A stretch of DNA of 64,000 nucleotides from Tropicimonas sp033101155 (GCF_033101155.1 NZ_JAWMPX010000007.1:62001-126000); one strand, 5' to 3'; shown: positions 8,353 through 17,580, counted from the stretch's first letter. The notes: a model not told the origin generated them from the sequence alone. Numbers and translations: made by a program.

Positions 8353-9417
8353 ATGACCGCCGCCCCCATTTCGTCCGAACCGCGCCTGACGTCTCTGTCT
8401 CATGGTGGCGGCTGTGGGTGCAAGATCGCACCTGCGGTGCTCTCGGAGATCCTGCGGCAGACGACGCCGATGGCGCTGCCCGAGGCGTTGCTCGTAGGGA
8501 CGGAGAATGCCGATGACGCGGCCGTCTTCCGGCTCAATGACGAGCAGGCGCTGGTTGCCACGACCGATTTCTTCATGCCCATCGTCGATGATCCGCATGA
8601 TTTTGGTCGCATCGCCGCGACCAACGCGATCAGCGATGTTTACGCGATGGGCGCGCGGCCGATCATGGCGCTGGCGCTGGTCGGCATGCCGATCGATGTG
8701 CTCTCGAAGGAGACGATCGGGCGCATTCTCGATGGTGGGCAGGCGGCTGCGCGCGCGGCGGGCATCCCGGTCGTGGGGGGGCATTCCATCGACTCGGTGG
8801 AAGCGATATACGGGCTGGTGGCGCTCGGATTGGTCCATCCGGACCTGATCAAGAAGAACGCCTCGGCCCGGCCCGGAGACCTGCTGGTCCAGGGCAAGCC
8901 GCTCGGCGCGGGGGTTTTCTCGGCGGCGCTGAAGAAGAACGAGCTGAGCGAGGCGGGCTATGCGCGCATGATCGCAATGACCACCCAGCTCAACACGCCC
9001 GGTCCGGAGCTTGCCGAACTTTCCGGGGTGCATGCGATGACGGATGTGACCGGCTTCGGGCTCGGCGGGCATATGCTGGAGATGATGCGCGGGGCGGGCT
9101 GCGAGGCGCGGCTGGACTGGGCGGCGGTGCCGTTCATGGAGGAGGTGCGCGCATTGGCGGAAGGCGGCTTCATCACCGGGGCTTCGGGGCGGAACTGGTC
9201 CAGCTACGGCGCTGAGATCGTCCTGACGGACGGCTTTACCGATGTCGATCAGGCCCTGTTGACTGATCCGCAGACATCGGGTGGCCTGCTGGTGTCCTGC
9301 GCGCCGGATGCGCTGGACTCGGTGCTGGCAGTTTTTGCGCGGCATGGGTTCGAGCAGGCTTCCGTTGTGGGCGAGGTTGTCGCGAAGACGGATGATCCCC
9401 GGATCGTGGTGACCTGA
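8353..9417 (+). CDS. selD: selenide, water dikinase SelD
   Basis: SelD makes selenophosphate from selenide and ATP, the selenium donor for selenocysteine and 2-selenouridine. The protein is 354 aa; the start was chosen to place the glycine-rich active-site loop GGGCGCK near residue 20, with Cys21 as the redox/catalytic residue (Cys, not selenocysteine) and Lys24. Next comes the PurM-like N-terminal pattern NADDAAVF, then the Mg-binding VATTDFFMPIVDD, followed by GGHSID and the C-terminal TDVTGFGLGGH. No selA, selB, selU or tRNA-Sec gene is in the window, so the selenium pathway it serves is unknown. Confidence 0.96.
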   Translation: MTAAPISSEPRLTSLSHGGGCGCKIAPAVLSEILRQTTPMALPEALLVGTENADDAAVFRLNDEQALVATTDFFMPIVDDPHDFGRIAATNAISDVYAMGARPIMALALVGMPIDVLSKETIGRILDGGQAAARAAGIPVVGGHSIDSVEAIYGLVALGLVHPDLIKKNASARPGDLLVQGKPLGAGVFSAALKKNELSEAGYARMIAMTTQLNTPGPELAELSGVHAMTDVTGFGLGGHMLEMMRGAGCEARLDWAAVPFMEEVRALAEGGFITGASGRNWSSYGAEIVLTDGFTDVDQALLTDPQTSGGLLVSCAPDALDSVLAVFARHGFEQASVVGEVVAKTDDPRIVVT

Positions 9418-9785
9418 AACGGGCGGCAGTGCTTTCGGGGCCTCTCACGACAGTCGGGGGAGGCGCTCTGACGGAATGGAAACGTGTCCGGGCATCGTGT
9501 TGAGCGCAGAAAGGCACGGCACCTGCCGGGCGTCCATGTGATCGCTGCGCATGACCGCCAAGTCCGCGCCGCGCCCTTCCCATCATAGCCTCCGCCGGGA
9601 CGTATCGCCGCTCTGGACCCTCGTCCGGGATTGCGATAAGCCCGCGCTCAAGATGCTGATATGGTCGATCATCATTCGAATTACCGGCCCGGCGCTCTGA
9701 GAGATCGAGCCGCCGGGACAAGGCGTATGGGCTGCCCGCGCCGACCGAACCTTCCGAACAGACGTATACCCAAAGGACGCAACAC
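9418..9785. other. intergenic stretch upstream of ileS
   Basis: This 368-nt stretch separates selD and ileS on the same strand. I find no gene with plausible codon bias and no T-box-like element (not expected in this group). AAAGGA lies 8 nt before the ileS ATG. The ileS promoter should lie here but was not assigned. Confidence 0.55.
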
Positions 9786-12719
9786 ATGTGCGCCGACACG
9801 CCCGAACCCAATACGCCCGACTACAAGCCCACCCTGAACCTGCCGCGCACCGAGTTCCCGATGCGCGCTGGCCTGCCCAAGCGCGAGCCGGGCTGGCTGG
9901 ACCGCTGGGCGGAGATCGGGATCTATGAAAAGCTGCGCGAGAAGGCCGCCGCCACACCGCGCACGCCTTTCACGCTGCATGACGGCCCTCCCTATGCGAA
10001 CGGCAACCTCCATATCGGCCACGCGCTCAACAAGATCCTGAAGGATATGGTTGTCCGCTCCCAGCAGATGATGGGCAAGGATGCCCGCTACATCCCGGGC
10101 TGGGACTGTCACGGCCTTCCCATCGAGTGGAAGATCGAGGAGCAGTATCGCCAGAAGGGCAAGAACAAGGACGAGGTGCCGGTTGTCGAGCTGCGCCGCG
10201 AATGTCGGGCCTTTGCCGAGAAATGGGTCGATATCCAGCGTGACGAGTTCAAGCGGCTCGGCGTGACCGGCAACTGGGACGATCCCTACCTGACCATGAA
10301 CTATCATGCCGAGGCGGTCATCGCCGGCGAGTTCATGAAGTTCCTGATGAACGGCACGCTCTACCAGGGCTCCAAGCCGGTCATGTGGTCCGTGGTCGAG
10401 AAGACCGCGCTGGCTGAAGCGGAGGTCGAATATCACGACCACCAGAGCCACACGATCTGGGTCAAGTTCCCGGTCATCCGCGCTCTGGACCAGAACGGTG
10501 CCCGCCAGCCGCAGCGCGGCGTGAACGTCATCATCTGGACCACCACGCCCTGGACGATCCCCTCCAACCGCGCCGTCGCCTTCAACCCGGAGCTTTCCTA
10601 CGGGCTCTACAAGGTCACCGAAGCGTCGGAGGACAACTGGGCCAAGGTGGGGGATCAATATCTTCTGGCCGACAATCTGGCCGACGAAGTGATGAAATCC
10701 GCCCGTGTCGATGCGTATGAGCGCACCGAGGATATCAGCGCCAAGCAGCTCGACCTCATGGTCTGCGCGCACCCGTTCCGCGGCATCGAGGGCGGCGAGG
10801 GCGAGTGGGATTACGACGTGCCCATGTTGCCGGGCGATCACGTGACCGACGAGGCCGGCACCGGCTTTGTCCATACCGCGCCGAGCCACGGTGCCGATGA
10901 CTTCATCCTCGGCGTCAAGCACGGGCTGAAGATGACCCATAACGTGCTGGAAGACGGCACCTTCCGCCCCGAGCTTCCGCTGTTCGGCGGCGCGGTGATC
11001 TTTGATCACAAGGGCAAGGAGAAGGACGCCAACAAGCGGGTGATCGACGCCATGGCCGGTGTCGGCGCGCTGATCGCGCGCGGCCGGATCAAGCACAGCT
11101 ACCCGCATTCCTGGCGCTCCAAGGCGCCGCTGATCTTCCGCAACACGCCGCAATGGTTCGCCTCCATCGACCGCGAGGTCGGCGACGGGCAGGACGCGCT
11201 CGGCAAGACGATCCGAAGCCGCGCGCTCAACGCCATCGACACGGTGAAATGGACACCCGAGACAGGGCGTAACCGGATCCATTCGATGATGGAGAACCGT
11301 CCGGACTGGGTGCTTTCGCGCCAGCGCGCCTGGGGTGTGCCGCTGACCTGCTTCGTGAAGAAGGGCGCATTGCCGGACGATCCGGATTTCCTGCTGCGCG
11401 ATGACGCCGTCAATGCCCGCATTGTCGAGGCCTTCGAGGCCGAAGGCGCGGATGTCTGGTACATGGACGGCGCCAAGGAACGTTTCCTCGGCTCCGACTA
11501 CAATGCTGACGCGTACGAGCAGATCTTCGACGTGCTCGATGTCTGGTTCGACAGTGGCTCGACCCATGCCTTCGTGCTGCGCGACCGCGCGGACGGCTCC
11601 GAGGACGGCATCGCCGATCTTTATCTCGAAGGCACGGACCAGCATCGCGGCTGGTTCCATTCCTCGATGCTGCAGAGCTGTGGCACCAACGGCCGTGCGC
11701 CCTATCGCGGTGTGCTGACCCACGGTTTCACGCTGGATGCCAAGGGCAACAAGATGTCCAAATCGCTCGGCAATACCATCGCGCCCGAGCAGGTCATCAA
11801 GCAATATGGCGCCGATATCCTGCGGCTCTGGGTCTCGCAGTCGGACTACACCGCCGACCTGCGCATCGGTCCGGAAATCCTGAAGGGTGTTGCCGACAGC
11901 TATCGCCGGCTGCGCAACACGATGCGCTTCCTGCTCGGTTCGCTTGGCGATTTTGACAAGATCGAGCCGGTGGCCGTGGAAGAGATGCCGCCGCTGGAGC
12001 GCTGGGTGCTGCACCGGCTCTACGAGCTCGACCAGGAGGTTCGCAAGGGCTACGAGGCCTATGATTTCCAGGGCGTGTTCCAGAAGGTCTTCACCTTCGC
12101 CACGGTCGATCTCTCGGCCTTCTTCTTCGACATCCGCAAGGACGCGCTCTATTGCGACGCCGATGACAGCCTGCACCGCCGCGCGGCGCTGACCGTGCTG
12201 GACATCCTGTTCCAGCGCCTGACCACCTGGCTCGCGCCGGTTCTGGTCTTCACGATGGAAGAGGTCTGGCTGGAGCGGTATCCGGGCGCCGAAAGCTCGG
12301 TGCATCTGCAGGATATTCCGGAGACGCCGGCCGAGTGGAACAAGCCGGAGCTGGACACGCTGGTCGAGCGGGTGCGCAATGTCCGCCGTGTCGTGACCGC
12401 CGCGCTGGAGGTGCAGCGACGCGACAAGGTGATCGGTTCCAGCCTGGAGGCGGCGCCGGAGGTCTATGTCGAGGATGCCGCGCTCGTGGCGCTGCTGCGG
12501 ACGGTGAACTTCGCCGATATCTGCATCGCCAGCCAGATCACCCTGACCGAGGGGACGGCGCCCGATGGGGCCTTTACGCTGGACGAGATCTCCGGCGTTG
12601 GCGTGGTCTTCAAGCGGGCCGAGGGCGAGAAATGTCAGCGGTGCTGGAAGATCCTGCCCGATGTTGGCACGCATGCGCACGAGGGCACCTGCCAGCGCTG
12701 CGACGAGGCGCTTGGCTGA
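9786..12719 (+). CDS. ileS: isoleucine--tRNA ligase
   Basis: Class I aminoacyl-tRNA synthetase that charges tRNA-Ile in the cytoplasm. The protein is 977 aa. HIGH is at residues 76-79 (NLHIGHALNK) and KMSKS at 656-660. The editing domain lies between them (TTTPWTIPSNR). The C-terminal zinc knuckle has Cys950, Cys953, Cys969 and Cys972, characteristic of bacterial type-1 IleRS. Zinc-knuckle, type-1 enzymes are generally the mupirocin-sensitive class (family knowledge). Followed 25 nt later by a strong terminator. Confidence 0.98.
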   Translation: MCADTPEPNTPDYKPTLNLPRTEFPMRAGLPKREPGWLDRWAEIGIYEKLREKAAATPRTPFTLHDGPPYANGNLHIGHALNKILKDMVVRSQQMMGKDARYIPGWDCHGLPIEWKIEEQYRQKGKNKDEVPVVELRRECRAFAEKWVDIQRDEFKRLGVTGNWDDPYLTMNYHAEAVIAGEFMKFLMNGTLYQGSKPVMWSVVEKTALAEAEVEYHDHQSHTIWVKFPVIRALDQNGARQPQRGVNVIIWTTTPWTIPSNRAVAFNPELSYGLYKVTEASEDNWAKVGDQYLLADNLADEVMKSARVDAYERTEDISAKQLDLMVCAHPFRGIEGGEGEWDYDVPMLPGDHVTDEAGTGFVHTAPSHGADDFILGVKHGLKMTHNVLEDGTFRPELPLFGGAVIFDHKGKEKDANKRVIDAMAGVGALIARGRIKHSYPHSWRSKAPLIFRNTPQWFASIDREVGDGQDALGKTIRSRALNAIDTVKWTPETGRNRIHSMMENRPDWVLSRQRAWGVPLTCFVKKGALPDDPDFLLRDDAVNARIVEAFEAEGADVWYMDGAKERFLGSDYNADAYEQIFDVLDVWFDSGSTHAFVLRDRADGSEDGIADLYLEGTDQHRGWFHSSMLQSCGTNGRAPYRGVLTHGFTLDAKGNKMSKSLGNTIAPEQVIKQYGADILRLWVSQSDYTADLRIGPEILKGVADSYRRLRNTMRFLLGSLGDFDKIEPVAVEEMPPLERWVLHRLYELDQEVRKGYEAYDFQGVFQKVFTFATVDLSAFFFDIRKDALYCDADDSLHRRAALTVLDILFQRLTTWLAPVLVFTMEEVWLERYPGAESSVHLQDIPETPAEWNKPELDTLVERVRNVRRVVTAALEVQRRDKVIGSSLEAAPEVYVEDAALVALLRTVNFADICIASQITLTEGTAPDGAFTLDEISGVGVVFKRAEGEKCQRCWKILPDVGTHAHEGTCQRCDEALG

Positions 12720-12744
12720 GGGCCATTGATCCGGATGACATGAG

Positions 12745-12782
12745 AAAGCGCCGCGGGAGGATATTCCGCGGCGCTTTTGTTT
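12745..12782 (+). terminator. rho-independent terminator of ileS
   Basis: The hairpin AAAGCGCCGCGG / CCGCGGCGCTTT has a 9-nt loop and is followed by TTTTGTTT. It starts 25 nt after the ileS stop codon. Confidence 0.9.
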
Positions 12783-12832
12783 GGTGGACAAAAGCAGCAT
12801 TGGTTCGAAACGCCAGCCGTGCCAGTCAGAAC

Positions 12833-13378
12833 TTAGCCAGCCAAAGCCTTTGCGAGCCGCGGCAATCGCGCCTTCTTCAGCAGCTTGCGCAGGTCATGCG
12901 GCGCTGTGTCGATCTCCTCGGCCTGCGCCAGCACTTTCGCGCCGACCCGTTCCAGCGCCTCCGGATGGTCGAGCCAGAGCGCATGGAGAAACCCGTCCGG
13001 ATCCTGCCGCGCCACGCCTTCTTCGGCGAGGATATGGCGCGGGAAATCCTTGATATTCAGTGTCACGATGACATCGGCGGAGCCGGCGATGGCGGCGGCG
13101 AGAACATGAATGTCATTCTCGTCGGGCAGCCAGAGACGGGCAAGGTCGCCATCGCGCGGCTGGATCGAGGCGCTTGGCCAATGCGCGCGCAGAAGCGCGA
13201 TCTCGCCGCGCGCCTGCATCTCGTCCAATTCCCCACGTCGCGCCGCGGCCCGGGCCCATTCCTCGAGCAGACGCTCGGACCAAAGCGGCGTGAAGAGCCC
13301 TTCCGCCGCTGCGCCAAGCAGCACTTCCCGCATCACCGTCGGATAGAGCACGCAGGCGTCGAGCAGCACGCGCGTCAC
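12833..13378 (-). CDS. PIN-domain protein (putative ribonuclease)
   Basis: The protein is 181 aa from a GTG whose last two bases form part of the upstream methyltransferase's TGA (GTGA overlap), so translation is coupled. It starts with the PIN pattern VLLDACVLYP (first acidic residue Asp7) and continues with DENDIHVLAAA and VIVTLNIKDFP, which supply the other metal-binding acids. PIN domains are Mg-dependent RNA nucleases. No antitoxin gene is adjacent; the coupled partner is an RNA methyltransferase, which suggests an RNA-maturation role rather than a classical VapBC toxin (inference). Confidence 0.85.
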   Translation of the reverse strand: MTRVLLDACVLYPTVMREVLLGAAAEGLFTPLWSERLLEEWARAAARRGELDEMQARGEIALLRAHWPSASIQPRDGDLARLWLPDENDIHVLAAAIAGSADVIVTLNIKDFPRHILAEEGVARQDPDGFLHALWLDHPEALERVGAKVLAQAEEIDTAPHDLRKLLKKARLPRLAKALAG

Positions 13379-14580
13379 GGCGCGAGCCGGAAGACCAACG
13401 CCTTGAGATAGCCGCTCTCGGCGAGTTGCGGCAGCATCGGGTGGTCGGGGCCGGCAAAGCCTGTGTGCAGGAGCTGCCCGCGCCGTCCGCCACGGCCGAT
13501 GCCGCGCGCCGAGGCGTTGCGGAACTTGGTCAGATCCGCCGCGTGGGAGCAGGAGCACAGCACGAGATAGCCGCCCGGCGCCACCAACGCTGCCGCCAGC
13601 CGCGCCACGCGCTCATAGGCGCGCAATCCGGCATCGAGCGACTGGCGCGAGGGCGCAAAGGCAGGCGGATCGCAGATGATGAGGTCGAACTGTGCGCCTT
13701 CGGCGGCCAGCGCCTCCATCGTCGCGAAAGCGTCGCCCTTGCGGGTGGTCAGGCGTGCCTCCGTCCCGGCAGCGCGCGCCCCGGCTTCGGCCAGTTCCAG
13801 AGCAGGGGCGGAGCCGTCGACACAGGTCGCTGAGACCGCCCCGGCGGCCAGCGCGGCAAGGCCGAACCCGCCAACATGCGAGAAGACATCGAGCACCCGG
13901 GCGCCTTCGGCAAACCGGGCCGCGAAGGCGTGGTTGGGCCGTTGGTCATAGAACAGGCCGGTCTTCTGGCCCCCCAGCAGGTCCGCCATATAGGTCGCGC
14001 CATTCATCGGCACCGGGATCGGCCCATCGACCGCGCCCTTCAGAACACCCATCTCCTCGGGCAGACCTTCATGCGACCGCGCGCGGCCCGAGCCGTTCTT
14101 GACGATGGTGCTGCAGCCGGTCACCTCGACCAAGGCGTCGGCAAGCTCGTCCGTCAACCGATCTGCCCAAGCCGCATTGGGCTGGATCACGGCGGCGTCG
14201 CCGAAACGGTCGATCACGACACCGGGCAGCCCGTCGGCTTCGGCATGGACAAGACGGTAATAGGGGGCATCGAAGAGCCGGACCCGCAGCTCCTGCGCCC
14301 GCGCGATGCGGGCGGCGAGCCAGGCGCGGTCGATCACCGCGTCACTGTCACGGTCGAGCATGCGGCAGATGATGCGGGAGTCCGGTGTGACCGCGACCAC
14401 GCCCATCGGGCGGCGCTCGGAATCTTCGAGCCGGGCCAGCGTGCCCGGCGCGAGCGCCTTGGTGCGGCGGTCGGTGACCAGTTCATCGGAATACACCCAA
14501 GGAAAGCCGTGGCGCAGCGCGCGGGCATCGGCTTTCGGCTTGAGGCGGACTGTCGGGAGGGGGGCGGCCTGTTCATTCAT
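13375..14580 (-). CDS. RlmI-like class I SAM-dependent RNA methyltransferase
   Basis: The 401-aa protein has an N-terminal PUA-like RNA-binding part (about 1-80, with HGFPWVYSDEL), a central EEHEE-like region, and a Rossmann methyltransferase domain with VLDVFSHVGGFG (SAM loop) and IICDPPAF. The motif CSCSH near the C-terminus carries the Cys expected for a 5-methylcytosine mechanism, as in E. coli RlmI. Family knowledge: RlmI methylates C1962 of 23S rRNA; whether this protein has the same target is not shown. Its stop overlaps the PIN gene start. Confidence 0.88.
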   Translation of the reverse strand: MNEQAAPLPTVRLKPKADARALRHGFPWVYSDELVTDRRTKALAPGTLARLEDSERRPMGVVAVTPDSRIICRMLDRDSDAVIDRAWLAARIARAQELRVRLFDAPYYRLVHAEADGLPGVVIDRFGDAAVIQPNAAWADRLTDELADALVEVTGCSTIVKNGSGRARSHEGLPEEMGVLKGAVDGPIPVPMNGATYMADLLGGQKTGLFYDQRPNHAFAARFAEGARVLDVFSHVGGFGLAALAAGAVSATCVDGSAPALELAEAGARAAGTEARLTTRKGDAFATMEALAAEGAQFDLIICDPPAFAPSRQSLDAGLRAYERVARLAAALVAPGGYLVLCSCSHAADLTKFRNASARGIGRGGRRGQLLHTGFAGPDHPMLPQLAESGYLKALVFRLAP

Positions 14581-14627
14581 CCGCCCGACCTAGCGCCTGA
14601 GAGGCGCGAGGGGAAGGGCGAAGCGGC

Positions 14628-14768
14628 TCAGACGGCCTGTTCGCCGCCGCGACGGAAGGGGCGCGTCACGAAACGGCCCGTTGCCACGACCATGCGGGCA
14701 AAGGCGGCGGCCCGCTGACGGGAGGCTTCGGCCTGAATTTCGTGCAGGTTCAGTTCAGTATCATTCAT
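14628..14768 (-). CDS. small basic protein (46 aa), unknown function
   Basis: A 46-codon frame starts MNDTELNLHE. An acidic-polar start is followed by an Arg/Ala-rich predicted helix (EASRQRAAAFARMV) and a basic tail (RFVTRPFRRGGEQAV). The pattern resembles short Arg-rich helical proteins common in Rhodobacteraceae. GGGACGAAAG precedes the ATG. It lies 47 nt upstream of the RNA methyltransferase on the same strand, so it may share its promoter. Function unknown. Confidence 0.6.
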   Translation of the reverse strand: MNDTELNLHEIQAEASRQRAAAFARMVVATGRFVTRPFRRGGEQAV

Positions 14769-14844
14769 CTTTCGTCCCGCTCGTTTGCGCTTTCGTTTGC
14801 TCCCTGCACGCGAGATAAGTCAGGGATGGCCGCGCGACCAGCCA

Positions 14845-14858
14845 TGTTAGCGGAAACT
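14845..14858 (+). promoter_or_regulatory. operator-like site 1 upstream of edd
   Basis: TGTTAGCGGAAACT is a partly palindromic 14-mer matching site 2 (14947-14960) at 11 of 14 bases. It lies 102 nt upstream of site 2 and about 40 nt before the -35 box of the proposed edd promoter. Two such sites flanking a promoter suggest LacI/GntR-type control by looping (inference). Confidence 0.4.
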
Positions 14859-14897
14859 CCGCCTTGCAGGAGACACATGGCACTCTTGCTGCCGCAA

Positions 14898-14927
14898 TTG
14901 ACGGCGCCCCGGCGGCAACTGCATAAA
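14898..14927 (+). promoter_or_regulatory. edd: sigma70-type promoter of edd-eda
   Basis: TTGACG at 14898-14903 is followed after 18 nt by CATAAA at 14922-14927. This gives a start near 14934, about 63 nt before the edd ATG and just ahead of operator-like site 2. Confidence 0.5.
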
Positions 14928-14946
14928 AGTAAGGCCCGAATTGACC

Positions 14947-14960
14947 TGTTAGCGTTAACT
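14947..14960 (+). promoter_or_regulatory. operator-like site 2 upstream of edd (LacI-family type)
   Basis: TGTTAGCGTTAACT is close to the perfect palindrome TGTTAGCGCTAACA bound by many LacI-family sugar regulators. It sits just downstream of the expected transcription start, where a repressor would block elongation. No regulator gene is adjacent. Confidence 0.5.
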
Positions 14961-14996
14961 TGTTAGGCCATGCCCAGCAATCAAGGAGCGAGTCCC

Positions 14997-16802
14997 ATGA
15001 GCCTCAACCCCAATGTCGCAAAGGTGACAGACCGAATCATCGCACGCAGCCGCGACAGCCGGGGAGAGTATCTGGAACGGATGCGGGCAATGGCGGCGGC
15101 AGGTCCGGCGCGGGCGCATCTGACTTGCGGCAACCAGGCCCATGCCTATGCAGCGATGGGCCAGGACAAGGGGGCGTTGGCCGAGGGGCGCGCGCCCAAT
15201 ATCGGAATCGTCACCGCCTATAATGACATGCTCTCGGCGCATCAGCCCTTCGAGACCTACCCGGCGCAGATCCGCGAGGTCGCACGGGCGGCGGGCGCGA
15301 CGGCGCAGGTGGCCGGCGGGGTTCCGGCGATGTGCGACGGGGTCACGCAAGGCCAGGCGGGCATGGAGCTCAGCCTCTTTTCGCGCGACGTGATCGCGAT
15401 GGCGGCCAGCGTGGCGCTGAGCCATAATTGTTTCGATACGTCGCTCTATCTTGGTGTTTGCGACAAGATTGTTCCCGGATTGGTGATGGCAGCGGCGAGC
15501 TTCGGCCATCTGCCGGCGGTCTTCCTGCCGGCCGGCCCGATGCCCAGCGGTATTCCGAATGACGAGAAGGCGAAGGTGCGTCAGCAATTCGCGCAAGGCG
15601 AGGTTGGCCGCGACAAGCTGATGGAGGTCGAGATGGCCTCCTATCATGGCGCTGGCACCTGCACCTTCTACGGCACCGCCAATACCAACCAGATGCTGAT
15701 GGAGTTCATGGGGCTGCACCTGCCCGGCGCGAGCTTCGTGGCGCCGAACACGCCGTTGCGCGCTGCACTGACCGAGGCGGGCGTCAAACGCGCGCTGGAG
15801 ATCACGGCGCTTGGGAACGAGTTCAGGCCAGCCGGCGAAATCCTCGACGAGCGGGCCTTCGTCAATGGCATGGTCGGGCTGATGGCGACGGGCGGGTCGA
15901 CCAATCTCGCGCTGCACCTGCCGGCGATGGCAAAGGCGGCGGGCATCCAGCTCGCGCTGGAGGATTTCGCCGATCTCTCCGATGTCGTGCCGCTGCTCGC
16001 GAAGGTCTATCCGAACGGGCTCGCCGATGTGAACCATTTCCACGCTGCGGGTGGCCTGGGCTTCATGATCGGCCAGTTGCTTGAGGCGGGCCTGCTGCAT
16101 CCGGACACGCGGACGGTGGCGGGCGAAGGGCTCGGCCTCTACACGCGGGAGCCGAAGCTGCTGGACGACAAGCTGATCTGGGAAGAGGGCGCGGGTGCGA
16201 GCCTCAACGAAAAGATCCTGCGCCCTGCCGCCACGCCGTTCCAGCCGACCGGCGGGCTGAAGCAGCTCAAGGGCTCGCTGGGCCAGGGCGTGATGAAGGT
16301 CTCGGCGGTGGCGCCGGAGCGCCAGGTGATCGAGGCCAAGGCGCGGATCTTCCACGACCAGGGCTCAGTCAAGGCCGCCTTCCGGGCCGGCGAATTCACC
16401 GAGGATACCGTTGTCGTGGTTCGTTTCCAGGGGCCGGGCGCCAACGGGATGCCGGAACTGCACGCGCTGACGCCAGTGCTCGCCGTGTTGCAGGAACGCG
16501 GGCTGAAGGTTGCCATGGTGACCGATGGGCGGATGTCGGGCGCGTCGGGCAAGGTCCCGGCGGCGATCCATGTCAGCCCGGAGGCGGCGGCGGGCGGCCC
16601 GCTTGCGCGGCTGCGCGATGGCGACCTCCTCCGCGTGGATGCCGTCGCTGGCACGCTCGACGTGCTGGAAGCGGATTTCGAGACGCGCGCGCCCGTTGAA
16701 GCCGATCTCTCTGCCAATGCCCATGGTATCGGACGCGAGTTGTTCGCCAGTTTCCGCGCCAATGTTGGCCCCTCGACCGAGGGCGCCTGCGCGGTTCTCT
16801 GA
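14997..16802 (+). CDS. edd: phosphogluconate dehydratase (Entner-Doudoroff pathway)
   Basis: Edd dehydrates 6-phosphogluconate to 2-keto-3-deoxy-6-phosphogluconate (KDPG). The protein is 601 aa, the family's usual length, from an ATG behind AAGGAG; an upstream in-frame ATG at 14970 lacks such a site. IlvD/Edd-family signatures are present: TAYNDMLSAHQP, the Fe-S region GGVPAMCDGVTQGQ, and VTDGRMSGASGKVPAAIHV near the C-terminus. It is followed by eda after 114 nt, forming the Entner-Doudoroff operon, the main glucose route in marine Rhodobacteraceae (family knowledge). Confidence 0.97.
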   Translation: MSLNPNVAKVTDRIIARSRDSRGEYLERMRAMAAAGPARAHLTCGNQAHAYAAMGQDKGALAEGRAPNIGIVTAYNDMLSAHQPFETYPAQIREVARAAGATAQVAGGVPAMCDGVTQGQAGMELSLFSRDVIAMAASVALSHNCFDTSLYLGVCDKIVPGLVMAAASFGHLPAVFLPAGPMPSGIPNDEKAKVRQQFAQGEVGRDKLMEVEMASYHGAGTCTFYGTANTNQMLMEFMGLHLPGASFVAPNTPLRAALTEAGVKRALEITALGNEFRPAGEILDERAFVNGMVGLMATGGSTNLALHLPAMAKAAGIQLALEDFADLSDVVPLLAKVYPNGLADVNHFHAAGGLGFMIGQLLEAGLLHPDTRTVAGEGLGLYTREPKLLDDKLIWEEGAGASLNEKILRPAATPFQPTGGLKQLKGSLGQGVMKVSAVAPERQVIEAKARIFHDQGSVKAAFRAGEFTEDTVVVVRFQGPGANGMPELHALTPVLAVLQERGLKVAMVTDGRMSGASGKVPAAIHVSPEAAAGGPLARLRDGDLLRVDAVAGTLDVLEADFETRAPVEADLSANAHGIGRELFASFRANVGPSTEGACAVL

Positions 16803-16916
16803 CCGCCTGCGGCAAAGGAAAGCCTTGACCCTCGCGCGCCGGCGCATTCTTTGTGCTCGCGCCGTGCTCGCGACATTTCCCGGTCCCTCCCTGGCCGGAT
16901 ACTGAAAGGACATAAG

Positions 16917-17558
16917 ATGACCCCTCAGGAAGCCTCCATCAAATCCGCCGAAATCTGCCAACTGGCGCCGGTGGTGCCGGTGCTGGTGATCGACGATGCC
17001 AGCAAGGCACGGCCGTTGGCCGAAGCGCTGGTTGCTGGCGGGCTGCCGGCGCTGGAGATTACCCTGCGCACCCCGGCCGCGCTGGACGCGATCCGCGAGA
17101 TGGCCAAGGTCGACGGCGGCGTGGTCGGCGCGGGCACGCTGCTGACCCCTGCGGACGTTGCCGCCGCCGTGGATGCTGGCGCGAAATTCGGTGTCTCGCC
17201 GGGCGCGACGGACCGACTGCTGGATGCCTGCGAAGAGGCCGACCTGCCGCTTCTTCCCGGAGCTGCCACTGCCTCGGAAGCGATGCGCCTGCTGGAGCGC
17301 GGCTACACGGTGCAGAAGTTTTTTCCCGCTGAAGCCGCTGGTGGCGCGCCCGCGCTGAAGGGGATCGGTGCCCCGCTGCCGCAGATCAAGTTCTGCCCGA
17401 CGGGCGGCGTCTCGCCCTCCAATGCGGCGACCTATCTGGCGCTGTCCAACACACTCTGCGTCGGCGGTTCCTGGGTCGCGCCGAAGGACCTCGTCGAAGC
17501 TGGCGACTGGGATGCGATCACGGCGCTTGCCGCGGAAGCCGCCAAGCTCGGCGCCTGA
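16917..17558 (+). CDS. eda: KDPG aldolase (2-dehydro-3-deoxyphosphogluconate aldolase)
   Basis: Eda cleaves KDPG to pyruvate and glyceraldehyde-3-phosphate. The protein is 213 aa, a TIM-barrel class I aldolase. Glu47 and Arg51 lie in LEITLRT, and the Schiff-base Lys134 in QKFFPAEAAGG. CPTGGVSPSNAA forms the phosphate site. The ATG follows GAAAGGA. It closes the edd-eda operon and is followed by a clear terminator. Confidence 0.97.
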   Translation: MTPQEASIKSAEICQLAPVVPVLVIDDASKARPLAEALVAGGLPALEITLRTPAALDAIREMAKVDGGVVGAGTLLTPADVAAAVDAGAKFGVSPGATDRLLDACEEADLPLLPGAATASEAMRLLERGYTVQKFFPAEAAGGAPALKGIGAPLPQIKFCPTGGVSPSNAATYLALSNTLCVGGSWVAPKDLVEAGDWDAITALAAEAAKLGA

Positions 17559-17580
17559 GTCAGACCGACTGATCGGACCA

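Noticed and set aside
8353..9417. SelD containing selenocysteine
   Set aside because: The catalytic position is a plain Cys codon and no in-frame TGA is present at the active site.
9681..12800. 1039-codon open frame antisense to ileS
   Set aside because: It mirrors ileS codons (long antisense frames are common at high G+C), lacks family motifs and has no start context.
12795..12832. tRNA-like GGTTCGAAA stretch after ileS
   Set aside because: No acceptor or anticodon stem can be drawn around it.
12833..13378. VapC toxin of a toxin-antitoxin pair
   Set aside because: No antitoxin-sized gene is adjacent; the coupled partner is an RNA methyltransferase.
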